A DNA stretch of 12,524 bases from Deltaproteobacteria bacterium. GTDB taxonomy: Bacteria; Desulfobacterota; Desulfarculia; Desulfarculales; Desulfarculaceae. The DNA is taken from NCBI GenBank assembly GCA_020444165.1, contig JAHLLK010000116.1, positions 1-12,524 on the forward strand, written 5' to 3'. The number at the start of each line of letters is the position of its first letter. Within the stretch, counting starts at the first letter, position 1. A program made the position numbers and the translations under genes. Below the pieces are notes generated by a model that worked only from the letters and a program-made list of their open reading frames with translations, searched no databases and had not been told where the DNA came from. This document shows positions 5,418 to 11,231 of this stretch, in pieces.

Positions 5418-6056
5418 TTAGCCCATCTTCTCGATGACCCGGGCCAGGGCCAGGGTTTTCAGCCGCTCGGCCTCGGTGAACAAGCGGGCCCGCTCGGCCT
5501 TGACCTCGGCCACGAAAGCCTGGTCCTTGATGGAGGGCACGTTGATGTCCACGCTGAGCATGCAGGCCCGCAGCGCGGCCTCGGCCACCATGGCCCCCAC
5601 GCCCACGTCGCTGATGGCCATGAGGTTGCCGTACTTGGACAGCTCGTCGGCCTCGATGATGATCTGCAGGCAGCTCTTGCAGATCTCCAGAGGCACCAGG
5701 GTGGCCTTTTTGGCCGCGTCTTCCAGGGCGGCGGCCCGGGCCTTCTTGTCCGCGTCGGTCTCCTTGGGCAGCTTGAAGCAGCCCATGTAGTGATCGAACG
5801 CCGCGATGTCGGCGTTGGTCAGCTCTTTCAGCTTCTCGATCAGGGCCATGAGCCGGTCCACCTGCTCTTGGGCCTGGGCGTGGAAGTCGGCGTATTTCTT
5901 GTTGGACACGGTGAGGTTGCCCACCATGGCCGTCATGCTGGCCGCCAGGGTGGCCACCACGGCGGACACGTTGCCGCCGCCGGGGGTGTGGCTCTTGCTG
6001 GCCGCCACGGCGATGAAATCATTGAGGGTCATGCCGTAGATTTTGTCTTCCGCCAT
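5418..6056 (-). CDS. fchA: Methenyltetrahydrofolate cyclohydrolase / formimidoyl-THF cyclodeaminase family
   Basis: A 212-residue protein of the FTCD_C family, normal length for the stand-alone form. Family motifs in order: TPGGGNVSA (24-32), the DIAAF stretch with D83 and F87 followed by KLPK (95-98), and GNLMAISDVGVG (143-154). Stand-alone members hydrolyse 5,10-methenyl-THF to 10-formyl-THF or release ammonia from 5-formimino-THF. Beside folD the cyclohydrolase role, in the methyl branch of C1 metabolism or the Wood-Ljungdahl route, is more likely; sequence alone cannot exclude the deaminase. The ATG at 6056 is chosen because AAGGAG lies seven bases upstream; an earlier in-frame ATG at 6113 has no such site. 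It follows folD on the same strand, with a 229-base spacer holding the hairpin repeat, and ends in a strong terminator. Confidence 0.92.
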   Translation of the reverse strand: MAEDKIYGMTLNDFIAVAASKSHTPGGGNVSAVVATLAASMTAMVGNLTVSNKKYADFHAQAQEQVDRLMALIEKLKELTNADIAAFDHYMGCFKLPKETDADKKARAAALEDAAKKATLVPLEICKSCLQIIIEADELSKYGNLMAISDVGVGAMVAEAALRACMLSVDINVPSIKDQAFVAEVKAERARLFTEAERLKTLALARVIEKMG

Positions 6057-6140
6057 GTCAATCTCCTTCAAGATACGAGGCTTCCGCCCCTCCTGGAGAG
6101 GCGGAGGTAGCACGTGGCCCGGGAGCCCGCCGGTGTGAAA

Positions 6141-6276
6141 CCAAGGCCTGGTTCCCAGGCGGGCCAGGGACGGCCCGCCAAATTCGCGGTTATCGCAGAT
6201 AACCGCGAATTCGTGAACTTGCCAAATTTCACATTTGGCAAGTTCCAGGGGGAGAAAGCCCAGGATGGCTTTCTCC
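6141..6276. repeat. Five-hairpin intergenic repeat, copy A (between folD and fchA)
   Basis: Five consecutive inverted repeats in 136 bases (plus-strand order): GCCTGG/CCAGGC (6146-6160); GGCGGGCC/GGCCCGCC with loop AGGGAC (6158-6179); AATTCGCGGTTATC/GATAACCGCGAATT, 14 pairs with loop GCA (6181-6211); GAACTTGCCAAAT/ATTTGGCAAGTTC, 13 pairs with loop TTCAC (6215-6245); GGAGAAAGCC/GGCTTTCTCC, 10 pairs with loop CAGGAT (6251-6276). The last starts nine bases after the folD stop in transcript direction. Order and loop motifs match copy B at 9514-9672. Confidence 0.85.
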
Positions 6277-6285
6277 GACCGGAAA

Positions 6286-7146
6286 TTAGGCCAGGCCTTG
6301 CAGCTTAACGGCCTTCAACAGGTTCTGCATGATGATGGTGGTGGTGAGGCTGCCCACGCCGCCGGGAACCGGAGTCATGGCCTTGGCCACCTCTTCCACG
6401 TCCGCGGCCACGTCGCCGCAGATGGACTTGCCGTCGGGGGTGGGGTTGATGCCCGCGTCGATCACCACGGTGCCGGGGGCGATCATGTCCTTGGTCACCA
6501 GGCCCGCGAAACCGGCCGCCGCCACCACGATCTCGCCGCGCTGGCACTCGCCGGGCAGGTCCACGGTCTTGGTGTGGCACACGGTGATGGTGGCGTCACG
6601 CTTGATCAAGAGGCTGGCCAGGGGCCGGCCCACGGTGTCGCCCCGGCCCACCAGGGTGACCTTCTTGCCCTTCAGGGAGATGCCCGCGCGCTCCATGAGG
6701 GCGATGCAGGAAAGGGGGGTGGCCGGCACCAGGGCCAGATGCTCCTGGCCGCCCAAGAGGTAACCGCGGTTCACCGGATGCACACCGTCCACGTCCTTCT
6801 TGGGATCGATGGCCTCCATGACCTTTTCCTTGCTGATGCCCTTGGGCAGGGGCAGCTCCACCAGGATGCCGTGCACCTGATGGTCCATGTTCCAGCCCTT
6901 GATCTGCTCCAGGATGGTCTCTTCGCCGGTGTCCGCGGCCATCACCTTCAGGTCCACGATGATGCCGAGGCCCGCGCCTACTTTTTCCTTGGACTGGGCG
7001 TAGACCACGCTGGCCTCGTCATCGCCCACCAGAAGCACGGCCAGCTTGGGCTCCACGCCCTTGGCTTTGATGGCTTCCACGTCCTTGGTGATCTCCTCGC
7101 GGATGACTTTGGCAATGGGCAAACCCTTGATCATCTCCGCAGCCAT
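6286..7146 (-). CDS. folD: Divergent methylene-THF dehydrogenase (FolD family)
   Basis: A 286-residue FolD-family enzyme, which oxidises 5,10-methylene-THF with NAD(P)+ and usually also hydrolyses the methenyl product. The catalytic Y49 and K53 (VVYAQSK), KDVDG with D120, the Rossmann motif LVGRGDTVGRP (165-175), CHTKT, EIVVAAAG, VIDAGINP and PVPGGVG are all present. Several usually invariant positions differ: ILVELPLP has E97 where Q is standard; PATPLS (141-146) replaces PCTPxG; GRG replaces GRS; PGGVGSLT replaces PGGVGPMT. It is therefore a divergent branch, possibly dehydrogenase only, with FchA supplying the cyclohydrolase step. AAGGAG precedes the ATG by seven bases. It is divergent from panB, whose product uses the same folate substrate. 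Confidence 0.94.
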   Translation of the reverse strand: MAAEMIKGLPIAKVIREEITKDVEAIKAKGVEPKLAVLLVGDDEASVVYAQSKEKVGAGLGIIVDLKVMAADTGEETILEQIKGWNMDHQVHGILVELPLPKGISKEKVMEAIDPKKDVDGVHPVNRGYLLGGQEHLALVPATPLSCIALMERAGISLKGKKVTLVGRGDTVGRPLASLLIKRDATITVCHTKTVDLPGECQRGEIVVAAAGFAGLVTKDMIAPGTVVIDAGINPTPDGKSICGDVAADVEEVAKAMTPVPGGVGSLTTTIIMQNLLKAVKLQGLA

Positions 7147-7335
7147 GCCCTACTCCTTTCCTAGATAGATAAAATAAAAATATCCAGAACCCCGGCCGGG
7201 GCGCTGTTAATGGCTTGGGCTCTTCGCCGGAAAAGCCGGCTGTGCCGGCGCTCACAAAACAACACAGCCGGGGGGGACTGTCAACTTTTTTTCGCACAAT
7301 CCGCGCGGGCCTGGCCGGGCCATGGCCCACCCGGC

Positions 7336-7364
7336 TTGACAGCCGGGCCCCGGTGGTCTAGTGA
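7336..7364 (+). promoter_or_regulatory. Possible promoter of the panB leader
   Basis: TTGACA (7336-7341, perfect -35) and TAGTGA (7359-7364, weak -10) with the ideal 17-base spacer. The start would be near 7371, some 270 bases before panB, leaving room for the terminator-like hairpin in the leader. The weak -10 keeps confidence low. Confidence 0.3.
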
Positions 7365-7412
7365 TTGAAACATATCTCCCCGGCAACTGGTCCTTTAGGG
7401 GCCGGCCGGGAG

Positions 7413-7476
7413 GCGGCCCGCCGCTGTCCCACTCCCCAGGACGGCTTCAGCGGCGTCTCGGGCCGCGATTTTTATT
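7413..7476 (+). terminator. Terminator-like hairpin in the panB leader (candidate attenuator or small-RNA end)
   Basis: GCGGCCCGCCGCTG (7413-7426) pairs with CAGCGG (7448-7453) and CGGGCCGC (7459-7466), 14 pairs interrupted by a five-base bulge, followed by GATTTTTATTT (7467-7477). The U-rich tail is on the plus strand. No plus-strand gene lies just upstream, so anything terminated here would be a short leader or small RNA. Confidence 0.5.
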
Positions 7477-7638
7477 TGGGGATGCGCTCCCCGGCCCGCT
7501 AGCAGCCTGGATTTCGCCGTCGGCCGGCCTTCGCCGGTCCGGCGCCCACGAAACCGGGACCGCTTTTCCCCCCGGGGCTGCGCCGCGGGAGCGCCCAACC
7601 ACCAAAGGGGGCCCAGGCCCCCCCATATGGAGAGGATC

Positions 7639-8478
7639 ATGCCAGAGAAGAAAGTGACGATTCCTGACCTCTACCGGATGAAAAAAAATCAGGAAAAGGT
7701 AGTTGTCCTAACCGCTTATGATTATCCCGGCGCCCGGGCCACCGAAGAGGCCGGGGCGGACGTGGTTTTGGTGGGCGACAGCTTGGGCATGGTGGCCCTG
7801 GGCTATGACTCCACGGTGCCCGTGACCATGGAGGAGATGCTCCACCACCTCAAGGCGGTGCGCCGGGGGCTCAGCCGGGCGCTGTTGATCGGCGACCTGC
7901 CTTTCATGAGCTACCAAGTGAGCATCGCCCAGGCCATTGAAAACTCCGGCCGCTTCATGAAGGAGGCCGGGGTGGACTGCGTAAAATTGGAAGGTGGGGC
8001 GGAAATGGCCCCCACCGTGGAGGCCCTGGTCAAGGTGGGCATTCCCGTATGCGCCCACATCGGCCTGACCCCCCAAAGCGTGGCCATGCTGGGCGGCTAC
8101 AAGGTGCAAGGCAAGGATCTGGCCGGAGCCCAGAAGCTCATCGACGGGGCCAAGGCCCTGGAACAGGCCGGCGCCTCCCTCATCGTGTTCGAGTGCATCC
8201 CCTCGCCCCTGGCCGCGGCCATCACCCAAAACACCTCCATGGTCACCATCGGCATCGGCGCCGGGCCGGAGTGCGACGGCCAAGTCTTGGTGTTTCACGA
8301 CGTTTTGGGCCTGGGCGAGCGCAAGACGCCCAAGATGGCCAAGCAATACGTCAACCTGCGCACGGAGATCGTACAGGCGGTGGAGCACTACGCCCGTGAA
8401 GTGCGGGAAGGCGTCTTCCCGGCCCTGGAGCACGGCTTTGCCATGGATCCCGCCGTGCTGGAGCACCTGAAACTCTAA
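7639..8478 (+). CDS. panB: 3-methyl-2-oxobutanoate hydroxymethyltransferase
   Basis: A 279-residue ketopantoate hydroxymethyltransferase (E. coli enzyme 264), the first committed step to pantothenate and CoA: it moves the one-carbon unit of 5,10-methylene-THF to 2-oxoisovalerate. The (beta/alpha)8 barrel motifs are intact: LTAYDYPGA (24-32), metal ligands D47 in VGDSLG and D86 in GDLPF, K116 and E118 in VKLEGG, H140 in AHIGLTPQS, the catalytic E185 in FECIPS, and TIGIGAGPECDGQ. The ATG at 7639 is chosen because GGAG (7629-7632) lies six bases upstream; an ATG four codons earlier would overlap that site. It heads a pair with panE, 102 bases downstream, and is divergent from folD, which handles its folate co-substrate. 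Confidence 0.97.
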   Translation: MPEKKVTIPDLYRMKKNQEKVVVLTAYDYPGARATEEAGADVVLVGDSLGMVALGYDSTVPVTMEEMLHHLKAVRRGLSRALLIGDLPFMSYQVSIAQAIENSGRFMKEAGVDCVKLEGGAEMAPTVEALVKVGIPVCAHIGLTPQSVAMLGGYKVQGKDLAGAQKLIDGAKALEQAGASLIVFECIPSPLAAAITQNTSMVTIGIGAGPECDGQVLVFHDVLGLGERKTPKMAKQYVNLRTEIVQAVEHYAREVREGVFPALEHGFAMDPAVLEHLKL

Positions 8479-8493
8479 ATTCCCGGAACTTGC

Positions 8494-8526
8494 GGCCCGC
8501 CGGGCGGTCCCCCCGCCTGGCGGGCC
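8494..8526 (+). other. Strong hairpin between panB and panE
   Basis: GGCCCGCCGGGCGG (8494-8507) and CCGCCTGGCGGGCC (8513-8526) form 14 pairs including one G-U around the loop TCCCC, followed by CTTTGG rather than a full U-run. It may stabilise the panB message or cause partial termination before panE. Confidence 0.5.
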
Positions 8527-8580
8527 CTTTGGCTCCGTCGCCGGGGGAGGCCGCCACCGGCCCCCAGGGAGAAACCCCGC

Positions 8581-9516
8581 ATGAAAACCACAGTCATCGG
8601 ACCCGGGGCCATGGGCCTGTTGTTCGCCGCCCGCCTGGCCGCCGCCGGCTCGGACGGAGTGACCGTCCGGCTTCTGGATCACCGGCCGGGCCGGGCCAAG
8701 GCCCTGACGCAAAAGGGCATTCTGTTCGAGGGCCCGGAGGGCCCGGATCAGGTCTACGTGGAGGTGAGTTCCGACCCGGCCATTCTGGCCCAGACGGACC
8801 TGGCCCTGGTCTGCACGAAGGCCTACGACACCGCGGCGGTGGCCGCCACCCTGGCCGAGCACCTGCCGCCCGAGGCCCGGGCGCTCACCCTGCAAAACGG
8901 GGCGGGCAACCTGGAGATCCTGGTGAAGCACCTGGGCGCCGGCCGGGTGTTGGCCGGCATCACCAGCGAGGGGGCCACCCTCCTGGGCCCCGGCCACGTG
9001 CGCCACGCCGGCCGGGGTCAGACCCACCTGGGCCAGGCCGCCGGCGCGCCGGACGGATTCACCTTCCAGGTGGCCGACCTCCTGGCTGCCGCCGGCTTTT
9101 CGGTGGAGGTCTTCGACCGGGTCCAGGACCTCATCTGGACCAAGCTGGCCATCAATGCCGGCATCAACGCCCTGACCGCCCTGTTGCAGGTGCCCAACGG
9201 CGCGCTGTTGGACCTGCCCTCGGCCGGGGCGCTCCTGGAGGCGGCGGTGGCCGAGACCGTGGCCGTGGGCCAGAGCCTGGGGGTGCATTTCCTGCACTCC
9301 GACATGCTTTTGGCCACCCAGGAGGTGGCCCGGCGCACCGCGGCCAACCGCAGCTCCATGGCCCAGGACGTGGCGGCCCGCCGCCGCACCGAGGTGGATT
9401 TCATCAACGGCGCGGTGTGGCGCATGGCCCAGGAAAAGGGCCTGCCCGCCCCGGCCAACGCCCACCTCACCCTGTTGGTCAAGGCCACCGAGGAAAGTTT
9501 CAGCCTTCCGGACTAG
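8581..9516 (+). CDS. panE: 2-dehydropantoate 2-reductase
   Basis: A 311-residue ketopantoate reductase, which reduces the PanB product to pantoate with NADPH in the cytoplasm. The N-terminal Rossmann domain has GPGAMG (7-12), VCTK with K80 and QNGAGN with N106. The helical domain has WTKLAINAGINALTAL with the catalytic K188 and N192, SSMAQD (258-263), and E271 in TEVDFINGAV. All catalytic positions expected from E. coli PanE are kept, and length is typical. AGGGAG precedes the ATG, with about nine bases from the GGAG. It follows panB, so two consecutive steps are linked; panC and panD are not in the window. Its TAG stop forms the first three bases of the hairpin repeat downstream. Confidence 0.96.
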   Translation: MKTTVIGPGAMGLLFAARLAAAGSDGVTVRLLDHRPGRAKALTQKGILFEGPEGPDQVYVEVSSDPAILAQTDLALVCTKAYDTAAVAATLAEHLPPEARALTLQNGAGNLEILVKHLGAGRVLAGITSEGATLLGPGHVRHAGRGQTHLGQAAGAPDGFTFQVADLLAAAGFSVEVFDRVQDLIWTKLAINAGINALTALLQVPNGALLDLPSAGALLEAAVAETVAVGQSLGVHFLHSDMLLATQEVARRTAANRSSMAQDVAARRRTEVDFINGAVWRMAQEKGLPAPANAHLTLLVKATEESFSLPD

Positions 9517-9672
9517 CAGGCTGTTGAAAAACAGCCTGCTAGGCGCGCCAGGGATGGCGCGCCAAAATGCACGGCTTTGAAAAAGCAAGCAATTTGTCAA
9601 ACTTGGCAAAACCGCGCTTTTGCCAAGTTTGGTTGAAAAAGGCCATGGATGGACTTTTTCAGCCTCCTGTTA
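9514..9672. repeat. Five-hairpin intergenic repeat, copy B (after panE)
   Basis: Five inverted repeats in the same order as copy A: TAGCAGGCTGTT/AACAGCCTGCTA with loop GAAA (9514-9541); GGCGCGCC/GGCGCGCC with loop AGGGAT (9542-9563); an imperfect TGC..GCTTT/AAAGC..GCA (about 9568-9591); CAAACTTGGCAAAA/TTTTGCCAAGTTTG, 14 pairs with loop CCGCGC (9598-9631); TGAAAAAGGCC/GGACTTTTTCA with loop ATGGAT and one mismatch (9634-9661). The ends form imperfect terminal inverted repeats: TAGCAGGCTGTTGAAAAA against the complement of TTTTTCAGCCTCCTGTTA. Several stem differences from copy A are compensatory. Confidence 0.85.
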
Positions 9673-9795
9673 GAGCGGGGCCGAGCCCGGGCCGGCTTCC
9701 GCGCTGGCGGCAGCATGATGGCAACTTCCGAGGGCAGCGCCCACGAGCCGGGGGCGGCCAGACGCCTCCCGCGGGCCTAGGCGCAAGGCAGGGCC

Positions 9796-11037
9796 ATGGC
9801 TGAGACATCCCGTCCCCCGGTCTTTTCCTGCGCCCTGTTGGTGGGCGGCGCGGCGGTGGGGGCCGGCATCCTGGGCCTGCCGGTGCAGGTGGGCTTGGCC
9901 GGCTTCACCCCCTTCCTCGTCGGGCTCCTGGTTTTGGGCCTGGCCATGCTGGCCACCGCCCTGGTGCTGGCCCGGGCCCAGATCCGCCACTCCGAGCGCT
10001 GCGACGACTTGGCCTGCGTGTTTCACCAGGACCTGGGCCACGGCGGCAAATGGCTGGCCACCGCCGGCTACCTGCTGAACTTCTACGGCATCCTGGTGGC
10101 CTATCTGGCCGGGGCGGCCGCGGTGCTCTCGGCCCTTCTGGGCCTGCCCGAGGCCCAGCCCTGGCTCCTCCTGGGCTTTTTCGTGGTCGCCACCGGGCTC
10201 ACCCTGTTCGGCCTGGCCTGGGTGCGCCGGGGCAACGCCGTGGTCATGGCCGTGCTGGGCGCGAGCCTGGTCTATCTCCTGGTCCGGGCCGGCCAGAACC
10301 TGGATACCTCCCGCCTGGCCCACGCCGAGTGGGCCCTGTTGCCCTCCTGCCTGCCCTTGATCATGTGCAGCCTGTCCTTCCACAACATCATCCCGGCCGT
10401 GGTGCGGGAGCTGGGGCTCAAACCCCGGGAAGCGGACCGCGCCCTGACTCTGGGCCTGGTGATTCCGGTGCTCCTGGGGGCGTTGTGGACCCTGGCCGTG
10501 CTGGGGGCCTTGCCGCTGACCGCGCCGGAGGGCCAGCCCAGCCTCCTGGCCGCCTTCCACGCCGACCAGCCGGCCACCGTGCCCCTGGCCCAGGCGCTCG
10601 ACTCCCCCGACCTCACCATAGCCGGGCTGGTGTTCTCGGTGGCGGCCATCTTCACCTCCTACCTGGCCGCGGGCACGGGGCTCATGGGCTATTGGCGGGA
10701 TCTGGCCCCGGCGCTCAGGCCCGAGCGCCGCCGGCTCTGGCGGGCAATGGTCACCTTTCTGCCGCCCCTGGCCGTGGTCTACCTCTGGCCGGACCTGTTC
10801 CTCACGGCCCTGAACGTGGCCGGCGGCCTGGGGGTGGCCGTGGTGTTCGGCATCTGCCCGGCCCTGATCCTCTGGCGGACCTCGGCCGCGACCGGCTTCC
10901 GGGCCGGCCGGGTGGCGGGCTTGGCGCTCCTGGCCGCTTTCCTGGTCCTGGCCGGCCTGGAGGTGGCCCAGGAAGCCGGCTGGCTCTCCATCAGCTCCCA
11001 GGTGGAGAACTGGACCAATTACCAGCCCCGGCCCTGA
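9796..11037 (+). CDS. Aromatic amino acid permease-type transporter (HAAAP family)
   Basis: A 413-residue inner-membrane protein with about 11 hydrophobic segments, the length and layout of the tryptophan/tyrosine permease family (Mtr, TnaB, TyrP: proton-driven uptake of aromatic amino acids). The first span carries VGGAAVGAGILGLP (16-29), the unwound-helix substrate motif of the family. SLSFHNIIPAVVRELG matches the conserved SFGFHxxIPxL-type segment in the middle. Substrate cannot be set from sequence; tyrosine or tryptophan is likely by family. The ATG at 9796 is preceded by AAGG about nine bases away, a weak site, but the signature span follows at the right distance. It lies 280 bases after panE, with repeat B between them, so it may be a separate transcript. 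Confidence 0.88.
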   Translation: MAETSRPPVFSCALLVGGAAVGAGILGLPVQVGLAGFTPFLVGLLVLGLAMLATALVLARAQIRHSERCDDLACVFHQDLGHGGKWLATAGYLLNFYGILVAYLAGAAAVLSALLGLPEAQPWLLLGFFVVATGLTLFGLAWVRRGNAVVMAVLGASLVYLLVRAGQNLDTSRLAHAEWALLPSCLPLIMCSLSFHNIIPAVVRELGLKPREADRALTLGLVIPVLLGALWTLAVLGALPLTAPEGQPSLLAAFHADQPATVPLAQALDSPDLTIAGLVFSVAAIFTSYLAAGTGLMGYWRDLAPALRPERRRLWRAMVTFLPPLAVVYLWPDLFLTALNVAGGLGVAVVFGICPALILWRTSAATGFRAGRVAGLALLAAFLVLAGLEVAQEAGWLSISSQVENWTNYQPRP

Positions 11038-11075
11038 GCCGGAGCGGGTCGGCGAAAGCCATCCTGAGCCCGCCA

Positions 11076-11111
11076 GGAGCTTGGCCGGCCTGGTCATTCC
11101 GACCAAGCTCC
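11076..11111 (+). other. Hairpin downstream of the permease gene
   Basis: GGAGCTTGG (11076-11084) and CCAAGCTCC (11103-11111) can pair over nine bases; inside them GGTC/GACC offers an alternative. No U-run follows, so this is at best a weak or factor-dependent end for the permease transcript. Confidence 0.35.
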
Positions 11112-11125
11112 CGGGCCTCCGCCCC

Positions 11126-11155
11126 TTCCCAGGCCCGCGCCCCCCGGGCTATAAT
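11126..11155 (+). promoter_or_regulatory. Sigma70-type promoter of the MFS transporter
   Basis: A perfect TATAAT at 11150-11155 is preceded after 18 bases by TTCCCA (11126-11131), a 4/6 match to the -35 consensus. Transcription would begin near 11162, about 70 bases before the TTG start, making the MFS gene independent of the permease. Confidence 0.55.
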
Positions 11156-11178
11156 CGCCGGACGCCCACCCCTCATCC

Positions 11179-11218
11179 CTCCCGGAGGGCCTGGCCCGCC
11201 CGGCCGCCCTCCCGGGAG
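11179..11218 (+). other. Leader hairpin next to the MFS ribosome-binding site
   Basis: CTCCCGGAGGGC (11179-11190) pairs with GCCCTCCCGGGAG (11206-11218), 12 pairs and one bulged G. The stem ends only three bases before the AGGAG that serves the TTG start, so it could influence translation. Confidence 0.4.
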
Positions 11219-11231
11219 CAAGGAGCAAGGT

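Larger units (their letters stand above)
7147..7638. other. Divergent folD-panB control region
   Basis: Nearly 500 bases without a supported gene. For folD (minus strand) a perfect TTGACA (7284 to 7279) is followed by only a poor -10, and an AT-rich stretch (about 7163-7184) precedes the ribosome-binding site. For panB (plus strand) TTGACA at 7336-7341 is followed after 17 bases by TAGTGA, a weak -10. A terminator-like hairpin at 7413-7476 lies between this and panB. A further hairpin GGGGGC/GCCCCC (7607-7622) ends just before the panB ribosome-binding site. Confidence 0.5.

Noticed and set aside
7346..7371. tRNA-Glu-like 5' half (GCCCCGGTGGTCTAGTG)
   Set aside because: The D-arm-like start resembles tRNA-Glu, but no anticodon stem, T-arm (GGTTCRANTCC) or matching acceptor strand follows. 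Probably chance, at most a fragment.
7708..9609. 633-codon open frame on the minus strand across panB and panE
   Set aside because: It is a His/Gly/Gln-rich shadow of panB and panE, produced by high GC at third positions, with no family motif.
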